This document shows positions 1-10,196 of a stretch of DNA of 45,323 bases, in pieces (position 1 is the first letter of the stretch; the number at the start of each line of letters is the position of its first letter). The notes under the pieces are model-generated. The model searched no databases, was not told where the DNA came from, and saw only the letters and a list, made by a program, of their open reading frames with translations. Source of the stretch: Comamonadaceae bacterium (GTDB lineage Bacteria; Pseudomonadota; Gammaproteobacteria; Burkholderiales; Burkholderiaceae_C); the NCBI GenBank assembly GCA_027483665.1, contig JAIXUC010000036.1, positions 1-45,323 on the forward strand, given 5' to 3'. The position numbers and the translations under genes are program-made.

Positions 1-155
<155 letters not shown>

Positions 156-275
156 TTAACGTCTCCAGCAGAGGCCGCGCCACGGGCAGCGGGCCAACCA
201 CAGTCGTGGCGCCAAAGACAGGGAACTGATTCCAGCTGCAGCCGCGGATCCGGCTCTGCCGGGCCGCTGGCTGCG

Positions 276-302
276 CCCCTTGAGGGGAGGCGGCGAAGCC
301 GC
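276..302. repeat. Twin-hairpin extragenic element between fusA and tuf
   Basis: Two adjacent small inverted repeats sit in the fusA-tuf spacer: CCCC-TTGA-GGGG (276-287) and GCGGC-GAA-GCCGC (290-302), followed by TTCGGGGTGG. From memory, related CCCCTTGAGGGG-type sequences are dispersed between genes in Comamonadaceae, so it may be a short extragenic repeat that folds in the fusA-tuf transcript. Only one copy is seen in this window. There is no T-run after it in the direction of transcription, so it is not a canonical intrinsic terminator. Confidence 0.5.
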
Positions 303-313
303 TTCGGGGTGGT

Positions 314-2416
314 CTATTTCGCGCGAGCGGCCATGATGGCCTCGGAGACATTTCGCGGAGCCTCGGAGTAATGCTTGAACTCCATGGTGTAAGTCGCCCG
401 GCCCTGTGACATGGAACGCAGCGTGGTGGAGTAGCCAAACATTTCTGACAGAGGTACCTCCGCGCGAATGGCCTTGCCGCCGCCCACCATGTCGTCCATC
501 CCCTGCACCATACCGCGGCGAGAAGACAAGTCGCCCATGACGTTGCCGGCGTAGTCTTCAGGCGTTTCCACTTCAACAGACATCATGGGTTCGAGGATGA
601 CCGGGCTGGCTTTTCTTGCACCTTCTTTGAAGCCAAAGATGGCAGCCATCTTGAAAGCCAGCTCGTTGGAGTCCACGTCGTGATAAGAACCAAAGTGCAG
701 TGTGACCTTGACATCCACAACGGGGTAGCCCGCCAGCACGCCTTGGGTTACCGCCTCGTTGATGCCCTTTTCGACGGCCGGGATGTACTCGCGCGGCACA
801 ACACCGCCCTTGATCGCATCTACAAACTCGATGCCCTTGCCCGGCTCGTTGGGCTCGATCTTCAGCACCACGTGCCCATACTGGCCCTTACCGCCTGACT
901 GGCGAACGAACTTGCCCTCGGCATCTTCCACCGTTTTACGAATGGTTTCGCGGTAGGCCACCTGCGGCTTACCCACATTGGCCTCGACGCCGAACTCGCG
1001 CTTCATGCGATCGACAATGATTTCAAGATGCAGCTCGCCCATACCCGCAATGATGGTTTGGCCTGACTCTTCGTCGGTTCGCACGCGGAACGATGGGTCT
1101 TCCTGGGCCAAGCGGTTCAGCGCAATACCCATTTTTTCTTGGTCGGCTTTGGTCTTGGGCTCCACAGCTTGCGCGATCACCGGCTCAGGGAACACCATGC
1201 GCTCCAACATAACGATCGCCGAGGGGTCGCACAAAGTTTCACCCGTGGTGACGTCCTTCAAGCCGACACAGGCTGCGATGTCGCCCGCTCGAATCTCGTC
1301 AACTTCCAAGCGGTTATTGGCGTGCATCTGCACGATGCGCCCAATGCGCTCTTTTTTGCCACGCACCGGGTTAAACACGCTGTCGCCCTTGGTCAGAACA
1401 CCCGAATAAACGCGCACGAATGTCAATTGACCCACGAACGGGTCCGTCATCAGCTTGAATGCCAGAGCCGAGAACTTCTCGGAGTCGTCGGCCTTGCGGC
1501 TGGTCTCCTTCTCGTCCTCGTCGGTTCCTTTGACCGGGGGAATGTCAACAGGAGAGGGCATGAGCTCGATGACGGCGTCCAACATGCGCTGAACACCCTT
1601 GTTCTTGAAAGCCGTTCCGCACAGCATGGGCTGGATTTCGCCAGCAATGGTGCGTGTACGCAGGCCCTGCTTGATCTCGGCTTCGGTCAAGTCGCCCTCT
1701 TCGAGGTACTTGTTCATCAACTCTTCAGATGATTCAGCGGCGGCTTCGACCATCTTCTCGCGCCACTCTTTGGCACTGGCCAGCAGGTCCGCAGGGATCT
1801 CTTGGTACTCGAACTTCATGCCTTGTGAAGCCTCGTCCCACAAGATGGCCTTCATCTTGCCGAGGTCGATCACGCCCTTGAAGCTTTCTTCCGCGCCGAT
1901 CGGAATCACGATTGGCACGGGGTTGGCCTTCAGACGCAGTTTCATCTGCTCGTAGACCTTGAAGAAGTTGGCGCCCGTGCGGTCCATTTTGTTGACGAAG
2001 GCCAGACGTGGCACACGGTACTTGTTGGCTTGGCGCCAAACCGTCTCGGACTGCGGCTGCACGCCGCCGACAGCGCAGTACACCATGCAAGCGCCATCGA
2101 GCACGCGCATGGAGCGCTCAACTTCAATGGTGAAGTCGACGTGCCCAGGTGTGTCGATGATGTTGATGCGGTGCTCTGGAAAAGACAGGTCCATGCCCTT
2201 CCAGAAACAAGTCGTGGCAGCCGATGTGATGGTGATGCCGCGCTCTTGCTCTTGCTCCATCCAGTCCATGGTCGCAGCGCCATCGTGAACCTCACCGATT
2301 TTGTGGTTCACGCCGGTGTAGAACAAGATGCGCTCGGTAGTCGTCGTCTTCCCAGCGTCGATGTGCGCCGAAATACCGATGTTGCGATAGCGCTCAATGG
2401 GAGTCTTGCGAGCCAT
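314..2416 (-). CDS. fusA: Elongation factor G
   Basis: Ribosomal translocase EF-G, 700 residues, the usual length. It starts [20 protein letters not shown]. The G1 motif [14 protein letters not shown]3 DTPGHVD and G4 NKMDR are all present, followed by domains II-V ending with the C-terminal FKHYSEAP region. The frame stays open for 28 codons upstream of ATG 2416, but conserved EF-G sequence begins at MARKTP, so that start is chosen. It lies between rpsG (161 bp upstream) and tuf in the classic str operon order and is presumably co-transcribed. The 161-bp spacer upstream holds two strong stem-loops, described separately. Confidence 0.98.
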   Translation of the reverse strand: MARKTPIERYRNIGISAHIDAGKTTTTERILFYTGVNHKIGEVHDGAATMDWMEQEQERGITITSAATTCFWKGMDLSFPEHRINIIDTPGHVDFTIEVERSMRVLDGACMVYCAVGGVQPQSETVWRQANKYRVPRLAFVNKMDRTGANFFKVYEQMKLRLKANPVPIVIPIGAEESFKGVIDLGKMKAILWDEASQGMKFEYQEIPADLLASAKEWREKMVEAAAESSEELMNKYLEEGDLTEAEIKQGLRTRTIAGEIQPMLCGTAFKNKGVQRMLDAVIELMPSPVDIPPVKGTDEDEKETSRKADDSEKFSALAFKLMTDPFVGQLTFVRVYSGVLTKGDSVFNPVRGKKERIGRIVQMHANNRLEVDEIRAGDIAACVGLKDVTTGETLCDPSAIVMLERMVFPEPVIAQAVEPKTKADQEKMGIALNRLAQEDPSFRVRTDEESGQTIIAGMGELHLEIIVDRMKREFGVEANVGKPQVAYRETIRKTVEDAEGKFVRQSGGKGQYGHVVLKIEPNEPGKGIEFVDAIKGGVVPREYIPAVEKGINEAVTQGVLAGYPVVDVKVTLHFGSYHDVDSNELAFKMAAIFGFKEGARKASPVILEPMMSVEVETPEDYAGNVMGDLSSRRGMVQGMDDMVGGGKAIRAEVPLSEMFGYSTTLRSMSQGRATYTMEFKHYSEAPRNVSEAIMAARAK

Positions 2417-2515
2417 GATGGATCCTTGGTTGATCGTCCGAATTCGTACGCGGCGCCACAGTGGCGCAACGGTTTGGTCAGCACTGAGCGGCCGACCCAC
2501 AGCGTATGGGGGTAC

Positions 2516-2566
2516 CGTGACAAGCGCTTGTCACGAAAACAGGAAAAGCGCTGCGCCTTTCCTGTT
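2516..2566 (-). promoter_or_regulatory. Tandem stem-loops in rpsG-fusA spacer, attenuator-like
   Basis: Read in the direction of transcription (minus strand), a hairpin with 9-bp perfect arms comes first (right arm 2558-2566, left arm 2538-2546, arm AACAGGAAA). It can extend by three more pairs past one mismatch and is followed directly by TTTTC, as in an intrinsic terminator. A 20-bp perfect palindrome, CGTGACAAGC and its complement, follows at 2516-2535. Both lie between the rpsG stop and the fusA start. They could attenuate transcription, mark an mRNA processing or stability site, or set the ratio of EF-G to ribosomal proteins. The structure is visible; the role is inferred. Confidence 0.6.
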
Positions 2567-2577
2567 ACGCCCGGTGG

Positions 2578-3051
2578 TCAGAAGCGGAAGTGCGAGAAGG
2601 CCTTGTTGGCTTCGGCCATGCGGTGCACTTCGTCGCGCTTTTTCATGGCGCCGCCGCGGCCTTCCGTGGCCTCGATCAGTTCGTTAGCCAAGCGCAACGC
2701 CATGGACTTTTCGCCGCGCTTCTTGGCGGCTTCCTTGATCCAGCGCATCGACAGGGCCAGACGCCGAACTGGGCGAACCTCAACGGGCACCTGGTAGTTG
2801 GCACCGCCCACGCGGCGGGACTTCACTTCCACCATCGGCTTGACGTTGTTGATGGCAATGCTGAAAGTTTCAATCGGGTCTTTGCCCGGAACCTTCTTCT
2901 CGATTTGATCAAGCGCGCCGTAAATGATGCGTTCGGCAACCGCCTTTTTGCCGCCTTGCATGATCACGTTCATGAACTTGGCCAGCTCGACATTGCCGAA
3001 CTTGGGATCCGGCAGGATTTCACGTTTAGGGACTTCGCGACGACGTGGCAT
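2578..3051 (-). CDS. rpsG: 30S ribosomal protein S7
   Basis: Small-subunit protein that nucleates assembly of the 16S rRNA 3' domain; 157 residues, full length. It opens [20 protein letters not shown], with the typical VNVMQGGKK-like segment and the basic [14 protein letters not shown] hairpin that contacts rRNA. A good binding site (AAGGAAGAG) precedes ATG 3051. Second gene of the str operon, 169 bp after rpsL. In enterobacteria S7 represses its own operon by binding the rpsL-rpsG spacer; the hairpin at 3093-3113 sits in the same place here. Confidence 0.98.
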   Translation of the reverse strand: MPRRREVPKREILPDPKFGNVELAKFMNVIMQGGKKAVAERIIYGALDQIEKKVPGKDPIETFSIAINNVKPMVEVKSRRVGGANYQVPVEVRPVRRLALSMRWIKEAAKKRGEKSMALRLANELIEATEGRGGAMKKRDEVHRMAEANKAFSHFRF

Positions 3052-3092
3052 GTTCTCTTCCTTTTTGCTTCAGTTGGCACCTTGCGGCACCC

Positions 3093-3113
3093 TGAAGGCC
3101 ATGAGGGCCTTCA
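3093..3113 (-). promoter_or_regulatory. Hairpin in rpsL-rpsG spacer
   Basis: A perfect 8-bp inverted repeat, TGAAGGCC (3093-3100) and GGCCTTCA (3106-3113), with a 5-base loop, about 40 bases upstream of the rpsG start in the transcript. In Escherichia coli this spacer is the S7 translational operator. Whether this hairpin plays that part here is inference from position only, since no sequence match to the enterobacterial operator was established. Confidence 0.45.
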
Positions 3114-3220
3114 CTTACTTGGCCGGCACAAGGATTTGTGCTTGGGGCCATGTGGTGCTCTTCGGGTCGCCAAACCCTTGGGGCACCAAAATAATCCGCG
3201 GCGCGGGCTGCGCCGGTGGA

Positions 3221-3598
3221 TCAGGCCTTCTTGGGGCGCTTCGCGCCGTATTTGGAGCGCGATTGCTTGCGGTCTTTGACGCCCTGCAAATCTAGCGAGC
3301 CGCGAACGATGTGATAGCGCACGCCTGGCAAGTCCTTGACGCGGCCGCCACGCACCAGCACCACGGAATGCTCCTGCAGGTTGTGGCCTTCGCCGCCGAT
3401 GTACGAGATAACCTCGAAACCGTTGGTCAGACGAACCTTGGCTACTTTGCGCAGTGCGGAGTTCGGCTTCTTGGGAGTGGTGGTGTACACGCGGGTGCAC
3501 ACACCGCGTCGCTGTGGCGAGTTTTGCATCGCGGGGCTCTTGGACTTGGTCTTCTCGACCTCGCGCCCGTGACGCACCAGTTGATTGATGGTTGGCAT
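3221..3598 (-). CDS. rpsL: 30S ribosomal protein S12
   Basis: Decoding-centre ribosomal protein, 125 residues, full length. It starts [14 protein letters not shown]. The universally conserved [12 protein letters not shown] and [13 protein letters not shown] segments are present. The lysines where streptomycin-resistance substitutions occur in other bacteria (the KK pair at 43-44 and Lys88) are wild type, so the sequence gives no sign of ribosomal streptomycin resistance. First gene of the str operon, with a promoter about 120 bp upstream. Confidence 0.98.
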   Translation of the reverse strand: MPTINQLVRHGREVEKTKSKSPAMQNSPQRRGVCTRVYTTTPKKPNSALRKVAKVRLTNGFEVISYIGGEGHNLQEHSVVLVRGGRVKDLPGVRYHIVRGSLDLQGVKDRKQSRSKYGAKRPKKA

Positions 3599-3722
3599 GA
3601 AAAACGTCCCTAAACGTCTGAATAAATCGTCAGAAATTGCTCCGTGCTGAACCGGCTAACGGCCAAAGCACCAGCACCAGAAAGCAAAAATCTTTGTCGG
3701 TTGGCGAACCGAAAAGCCTTCC

Positions 3723-3751
3723 AGTATAGCTACGCCGTCCTAGAGCGGCAA
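3723..3751 (-). promoter_or_regulatory. Sigma70-type promoter of the str operon
   Basis: On the minus strand, TTGCCG (3751-3746) and TATACT (3728-3723) are separated by exactly 17 bases and match the -35 and -10 consensus well. Transcription would start near 3716, giving a leader of about 115-120 bases before rpsL. The spacer between the carboxypeptidase stop (3833) and rpsL (3598) is the expected place for a str operon promoter. The match is sequence-based; no start site is proven. Confidence 0.65.
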
Positions 3752-3832
3752 ATTTAGCCAGCGGAGATGGCGCGTCAACTGGCCCGTCAACCGGTGCGTC
3801 GAAGGAAAAGACTCTTTGATGTGTGCGCGCAC

Positions 3833-5113
3833 TTACTTGACCCAAAGACGAATCGAATCCCAAGTGCGCCCCAACCAGCCCGCCTGCTCCACATCCTCAA
3901 GCGCCACCAAAGGCACATCGGCAACAACTCGGTCGCCCAAGCGAATCTCCAAGGTCGCCATGCGCTGGCCTCTGAGGAACGGCGCAATCATCGGGTCTTG
4001 GCGGACTACCTGGGTTGACAGGCGCTGCGCTTGTCCGGCAGGTACCGCCACCACGATGGGACGCGGCGATCCCAAACGCGCGCTGCTGGAAGTGCCCTTC
4101 CACACGGATGGGCTGACAACCGTTTGGTCGGCCTCAAACAGCTTGATGGGCTCAAACGCTGTAAAACCCCAGTTCAGCAGCTTTTGAGATTCGGACGCCC
4201 TCGCCGCCTCATTGGCAGCTCCCAGGACCACCGACAGCAGCCGACGGGTTCCCCCGCCAGGCATGCTGGCGTCGCCCAAGTGCGGATAGCTGCGCCGCGC
4301 CGTGGCAATCAGACAGTAACCTGCAGCTTCAGTGAAACCGGTCTTCAAACCGTCTACGCTGGGGTCGCGAAACAACAGCAAGTTGCGGTTGGCATCGTTG
4401 GCTGCAGGCGTGCCGGGATAGCGGTAGTTCAGGATGGCGTAGTAGCCCAAGCGATCTGGAAAGTCGCTGATGAGCCGCACAGCCAAGGTGGACAAATCGC
4501 GCGCGGTGCTCAAGTGGCCCGGCGCAGGCAGACCTTCTGGATTGCGAAAGCTGGTTGCGGTCAGGCCCAAGGCCCGAGCCTGCTGGTTCATGAGGTCGAC
4601 AAAGCCCTCGACTGAGCCGGCGACACCTTCTGCCAGGGCGACTGTGGCGTCATTGCCGGACTGAACGACCATGCCTTTGATGAGGTCCTCCACCGGGACC
4701 TGCATGCGCGGCTCGATGAACATGCGCGAGCCTGGCATCTTCCAGGCGCGCTCGCTCACCGCTAGGCGCTGCTGCAGTGACAGCTTGCCGGACTTCAAAG
4801 CATCGAACACCAGATAGGCGGTCATCAGCTTGGTAAGCGATGCGGGCTCCACCGGCATGTCCATGTCTTTGGCAGCCAAAACTTGCTGCGCCGTGACATC
4901 AACGAGCACATAGGAACGAGCTGCCACCTCGGGGGGAGACACCAGAGGGGCTGGCGCCTGAGCAAAAACGACCGCGCCGAAGAAACCACCTGCAGCCAAG
5001 CACAAAAGTCGCGCGATGTTGCCAAGAACACGCAGGGCGCGGATGACGGCAGGTTTGCGTGAATCTTCTAGCGCGACGGGCAAGTCAATCTGCAAAAACC
5101 GGGCGGCGTTCAT
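3833..5113 (-). CDS. D-alanyl-D-alanine carboxypeptidase (PBP5/6 family)
   Basis: Periplasmic penicillin-binding protein that removes the terminal D-Ala from peptidoglycan stem peptides. With the start at 5113 it has 426 residues. An N-terminal hydrophobic segment ending AVVFAQA (about residues 30-53) looks like a signal peptide. The three peptidase S11 motifs are present: SLTK (92-95, the nucleophile Ser in SxxK), SGN, and KTG in VDGLKTGFTEAAG. A C-terminal PBP5-type beta domain and membrane-anchoring helix (WLGRTWDSIRLWVK) close the protein. The open frame extends further upstream into the hydrolase gene, but that part has no family similarity. The 25 residues before the hydrophobic core make the start somewhat uncertain. 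It resembles dacA/dacC; the paralogue cannot be told. Confidence 0.93.
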   Translation of the reverse strand: MNAARFLQIDLPVALEDSRKPAVIRALRVLGNIARLLCLAAGGFFGAVVFAQAPAPLVSPPEVAARSYVLVDVTAQQVLAAKDMDMPVEPASLTKLMTAYLVFDALKSGKLSLQQRLAVSERAWKMPGSRMFIEPRMQVPVEDLIKGMVVQSGNDATVALAEGVAGSVEGFVDLMNQQARALGLTATSFRNPEGLPAPGHLSTARDLSTLAVRLISDFPDRLGYYAILNYRYPGTPAANDANRNLLLFRDPSVDGLKTGFTEAAGYCLIATARRSYPHLGDASMPGGGTRRLLSVVLGAANEAARASESQKLLNWGFTAFEPIKLFEADQTVVSPSVWKGTSSSARLGSPRPIVVAVPAGQAQRLSTQVVRQDPMIAPFLRGQRMATLEIRLGDRVVADVPLVALEDVEQAGWLGRTWDSIRLWVK

Positions 5114-5253
5114 GAAGGTCGGGGTACTTTCAAAGAGAGGGAGGTTCAGCGAAGCCAAACGAGCATGCCGGCCTCGCATGCAGCCTTGTGGTCCGAGCGT
5201 GGCGGGTATCGGGCTGACAAAAAGGCCTTCGATGTGGGCCCATGCATGTGCCC

Positions 5254-5898
5254 TCAGTCCGGCGCGTTCTGCGCGTGCAGGTGATGCACCACCAAGCGCC
5301 GCAGCAGGGGCAATTGTCCGTGAAAGAAGTGCCCCACCTGGGGAACAACGGTGACTGGCAGGCGCTGCGGCCGCGCCCACTCCAAAGCTGAGGACAGCGG
5401 CACGGTGTCGTCATCTTCGCCGTGGATCACCAGAGTTCTCTCGTGCAGGTGTTCGGCCAGTGGTGGCACAGCGAAGCGGGAGGCTGCCGTGCCGACCAGC
5501 ACGATGGCATCGGGCTCGCGCTGCGCACCGAGGGCGGCGACGCCTGCAGCCGTGACAAATGCGCCGAACGAAAAGCCAGCCATGAGCAAGCGCTGGCCGC
5601 CAGCCATTTGCTGCACGACTTCCAGCAGGTCTTGCAACTCGCCGCGCCCCTCGTCGTAAGCGCCGGCGCTGGCGCCCACCCCGCGGAAGTTGAAGCGCAC
5701 GCTGCGCCAACCAGTTTGCACCGCAGCGCGTGCCAGCGTCTGCACGACTTTGTTGTCCATGGTGCCGCCGTGCAAAGGGTGCGGATGGGCGACGACTGCG
5801 ACGCCCTGAGGCACCGTGTCCGCCGCTGGCTCGTCGACCAAACACTGCAAGATTCCGGCAGGGCCTTCGATGGTGACGGCCCGGGTCGCCAGGTTCAT
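5254..5898 (-). CDS. Alpha/beta hydrolase (COG2945-like)
   Basis: A 214-residue single-domain alpha/beta hydrolase. The strand-turn segment VAHPHPLHGGTMDNKVV and the RFNFRGVGASAGAYDEGRGE segment are typical of the small COG2945 family. The nucleophile elbow is GFSFG, an acid lies in HGEDDDTVP, and a histidine lies in VGHFFHG, so the triad looks complete. The substrate is unknown. It ends 140 bp upstream of the carboxypeptidase and starts 12 bp after the ferredoxin-like gene, suggesting co-transcription with the latter. Confidence 0.9.
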   Translation of the reverse strand: MNLATRAVTIEGPAGILQCLVDEPAADTVPQGVAVVAHPHPLHGGTMDNKVVQTLARAAVQTGWRSVRFNFRGVGASAGAYDEGRGELQDLLEVVQQMAGGQRLLMAGFSFGAFVTAAGVAALGAQREPDAIVLVGTAASRFAVPPLAEHLHERTLVIHGEDDDTVPLSSALEWARPQRLPVTVVPQVGHFFHGQLPLLRRLVVHHLHAQNAPD

Positions 5899-5910
5899 GT
5901 CGCGTTGCGC

Positions 5911-6285
5911 TCAGCGACCCACGCCCGCTGGCGTCAGCAGACGCTCGACGACCCGCCCGTTCTTCAAATGAGACTCCACGATCTCATCGATGTCTTGCTG
6001 GTCCACATAGGTGTACCAAACGGCTTCTGGGTAAACCACGGCAACGGGGCCAGCAGCACAGCGATCCAAGCAGCCCGCCTTGTTCACCCGAACCTGCCCG
6101 GCCCCAGCCAAGCCCAGCGCCCGAACCTTGGCTTTGCAGTGATCAAAAGCGGCCTGCGCAGCGTGCTGCGCACAAGCTGCTTCGCCGTTTTCGCGCTGGT
6201 TCAGACAAAAGAAGATGTGGCGCTGGTAATAGCTGGGCTCGCCGCCGTCGGGTAGAGACGTGGCTGCCGGTGATGGCGAGGTCAT
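5911..6285 (-). CDS. Thioredoxin-like (2Fe-2S) ferredoxin
   Basis: A 124-residue protein with the cysteine spacing of thioredoxin-fold 2Fe-2S ferredoxins: a first Cys in HIFFCLNQR, a second about a dozen residues later in EAACAQH, and a C-terminal pair in NKAGCLDRCAAGP. A VYPEAVWYTYV segment, also typical of the family, follows. It is probably a cytosolic electron carrier or Fe-S binding protein. Its partner is unknown. It lies 12 bp upstream of the hydrolase gene and 50 bp downstream of the VanZ-like gene, all on the minus strand. Confidence 0.9.
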   Translation of the reverse strand: MTSPSPAATSLPDGGEPSYYQRHIFFCLNQRENGEAACAQHAAQAAFDHCKAKVRALGLAGAGQVRVNKAGCLDRCAAGPVAVVYPEAVWYTYVDQQDIDEIVESHLKNGRVVERLLTPAGVGR

Positions 6286-6335
6286 GTCGCGATTTTAAGG
6301 ACGGCCCGCGTGTTTCGGGCCTGGGCCAAGGGCGC

Positions 6336-7439
6336 TCACGCCTTGGGGTCGCGCGTCGACGCCCTTGCCAAAACCAAGACCAGTGCGGCGAATGGCCAGA
6401 TCCAGCCGATCCACTGTGCGAGGCCATTGAACCGAATAAATCGGCCTTGCTCCCAGGCTTGGAGGGTTTGTGCCAAGTAAACGTCACCGCTGGCTTGGTT
6501 AACCAAAACCAATTGCACGGCCAGCACCAGAATCAGCCATGCCATCAATGCCCTGATGCGCAGCCCCAAGGTCAGCAAGGCCAAGGCCAAAGCAAGCACC
6601 AAGCCCCCTTGAACGGGTGCGGTGGCCCATGCCAAGGCATGGACGGGGCCGTAGCTCAGTGCGGCCGACAAAGACGTCACGGCTGCGCCCAAAAGCATCA
6701 AGGACAACAGCACCACCAAACGACGCCACCAACTGCGCACCGCCGCGTAACCCAGCCAGACCGGGGCCAGCAACCCCAAGCTCACGCAGAGCGCCTGAGT
6801 GCCCTCTTGCATGGGCAGCAAGCTTTGCTCTCTGAGGGGTAACCAGTCAATGAAGGGGGTGCCCTGCAACAGTTCCAGCAGATGCGCCTCGGAGCGCTCG
6901 AACACCTGCCCTAGGCCAAAAGGCGTACCAACCGGGAAAAGCAGTGCCACTGGCCACATGGCCAACAAGACCAGCACGCCCCTGGCGTCGGGCACAAACC
7001 ACCGATCGGCTTGCCAGCGCCAGCGATCCACGGTGCCGCGACGCAACAGCCAGCCAATCCAAAGTGCACCCGATGCTGCCCCTGCACTGTTGAGCAGCCA
7101 GTCGAGGTTGGATGGAACCCGCATCGGCAGGTAGGCTTGGGCCGTCTCCAAACCGAGCGACAGCAGCGAGGCCAGCAGCGTGGCGAGTGCAACAGGCGCT
7201 AGGACCGGACGCAGCAATCGACTGCGCACAAAGCCGAGGGTGAGCAGCATGCCGAGCGGCGCGTAACCCACCAAATTGGCCCCCACGTCGAAGCCCGTCC
7301 AGTACTGCGGCCAGTCGGCATACATGAAAGCCCAAGGCGACATGCCTTGGTCTCGCCAGTCGGAAAAAGGGTAGAGGCTGGCGTAGGCGATCAGCGCGGC
7401 ATAGAGCAGCGCGAGTGGCCAAGCCGAGGTCTTTTGCAT
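6336..7439 (-). CDS. VanZ family integral membrane protein
   Basis: A 367-residue polytopic membrane protein. The N-terminal half matches the VanZ-like pattern: a first helix with YASLYPFSDWR, then DVGANLVGYAPLGMLLTLGF, and LETAQAYLPMRVPSNLDWLLN with the conserved acidic and Asn residues. The C-terminal half adds roughly five further hydrophobic helices not found in the short VanZ of enterococci. The family name comes from a teicoplanin-resistance accessory protein, but a resistance role should not be inferred here. Function unknown. Confidence 0.88.
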   Translation of the reverse strand: MQKTSAWPLALLYAALIAYASLYPFSDWRDQGMSPWAFMYADWPQYWTGFDVGANLVGYAPLGMLLTLGFVRSRLLRPVLAPVALATLLASLLSLGLETAQAYLPMRVPSNLDWLLNSAGAASGALWIGWLLRRGTVDRWRWQADRWFVPDARGVLVLLAMWPVALLFPVGTPFGLGQVFERSEAHLLELLQGTPFIDWLPLREQSLLPMQEGTQALCVSLGLLAPVWLGYAAVRSWWRRLVVLLSLMLLGAAVTSLSAALSYGPVHALAWATAPVQGGLVLALALALLTLGLRIRALMAWLILVLAVQLVLVNQASGDVYLAQTLQAWEQGRFIRFNGLAQWIGWIWPFAALVLVLARASTRDPKA

Positions 7440-7464
7440 CGACTGCTTTTGGCCAAGCGCCGCA

Positions 7465-9053
<1,589 letters not shown>

Positions 9054-9066
9054 AGGGGGCAAAGGC

Positions 9067-10185
9067 ATGCGCGTCTTCAGCTTTGACAGCACTGGGGTGG
9101 TGGAGAGCGACGTGCTGCCCACCGGCGTGGCCACCGGCGGCTTTGTCTGGGTGGCTTGCGCCAGACGCGAATTCGAGGTGCATCTGCCGCAGGTACAGGC
9201 CATGCTCACGGCGCTCACCGGTACGCATTTGGTTGACCTGCACGTGCAAGACCTGCTCAGCAACCAACTGCCCTCGCACTACGACTTCACCTCGCAGTAC
9301 GACGTGCTGGTGTTTCGCCGACTGGCAGCGGGCAACTCCGAGACCGATTTATCGCAGCCCGGCTCGCCCCTGCACGTCGCGCCGCGCCGGGTGGGCCCGC
9401 CCGTGCTGCGGCGCATCGACACCAGCCCGGTCGGCTTTGCCGTGTTCGACCACGTGCTGCTCACCGTTCACCCGACCGATTGCGCGGTGCGCGACGCTTT
9501 CGCGGCACGCCTGCTGAGCGCCATGTCTGCAGACTCCCGCGCTGCTGGTGTGCGTCTGCCGGGAAACCCCGCCGATCTGATGCTGCGCATCGTCAACACG
9601 ATGGTGGATAGCTACCTCGAGCTGCGCCGAGAGCTCACCCGCCAGCTCGACCACTGGCAGCTGGAGCTGCTGAACCCGCGCACGCGCTTCAGCAACTGGT
9701 CTGCGGTTCTGGACGCGCGCACCTCGCTGCACCAACTGGACGAAATCTGCGAAGACCAGCGCGCCGCGGTGCAAGACTGGATCGACGCACTGGCCACTTG
9801 GCCGGATGGCGACACGCCTGCAGCAGCGCGCGAGCGCGAATTGCTCATGGTGCGCAGCCGGGATGTGCTGGAGCACATCGAGCGCGTCGTGCACCACGTG
9901 CGCCGTCTAGAAAACAGCGCAGAAGCCGCGGTGCAGATGCATTTTTCTGTTCAGAGCAACCGGACCAACGACATCATGCGCACGCTCACCGTGCTGACGG
10001 CCATCTTCTTGCCGCTCAACCTCATCACTGGCTACTTCGGCATGAACTTCGAGTTCATGCCGCTGCTGCACCTGAGCTCAGGCGTTTGGTGGGTGGGTGC
10101 CTTCATGCTGTGCGTCGTGGTGGGGCTGCTGATGTGGTTCTGGCGCCAGGGCTACGTCGGGCGCGGCCAAGGACGCAACCGCTGA
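9067..10185 (+). CDS. CorA/ZntB-family divalent cation transporter
   Basis: A 372-residue member of the 2-TM-GxN transporter family. A large cytoplasmic N-terminal domain ends in a long helix (LRRELTRQLDHWQLEL onward). Two C-terminal membrane helices follow, with the signature YFGMNFEFMP (GMN at 325-327) after the first. The acidic loop and family resemblance fit CorA (Mg2+, Co2+, Ni2+) or ZntB (Zn2+); the substrate cannot be decided by eye. The ATG at 9067 has an AGGGGGCAAAGG binding region that overlaps the end of hemB; no conserved sequence lies upstream in the frame. Confidence 0.93.
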   Translation: MRVFSFDSTGVVESDVLPTGVATGGFVWVACARREFEVHLPQVQAMLTALTGTHLVDLHVQDLLSNQLPSHYDFTSQYDVLVFRRLAAGNSETDLSQPGSPLHVAPRRVGPPVLRRIDTSPVGFAVFDHVLLTVHPTDCAVRDAFAARLLSAMSADSRAAGVRLPGNPADLMLRIVNTMVDSYLELRRELTRQLDHWQLELLNPRTRFSNWSAVLDARTSLHQLDEICEDQRAAVQDWIDALATWPDGDTPAAARERELLMVRSRDVLEHIERVVHHVRRLENSAEAAVQMHFSVQSNRTNDIMRTLTVLTAIFLPLNLITGYFGMNFEFMPLLHLSSGVWWVGAFMLCVVVGLLMWFWRQGYVGRGQGRNR

Positions 10186-10196
10186 AGTCCAAGGCC

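Noticed and set aside
6336-7439. Reading the VanZ-like gene as a glycopeptide-resistance determinant
   Set aside because: Only the VanZ fold is shared; no vanHAX genes are present and glycopeptides do not normally act on Gram-negative cells.
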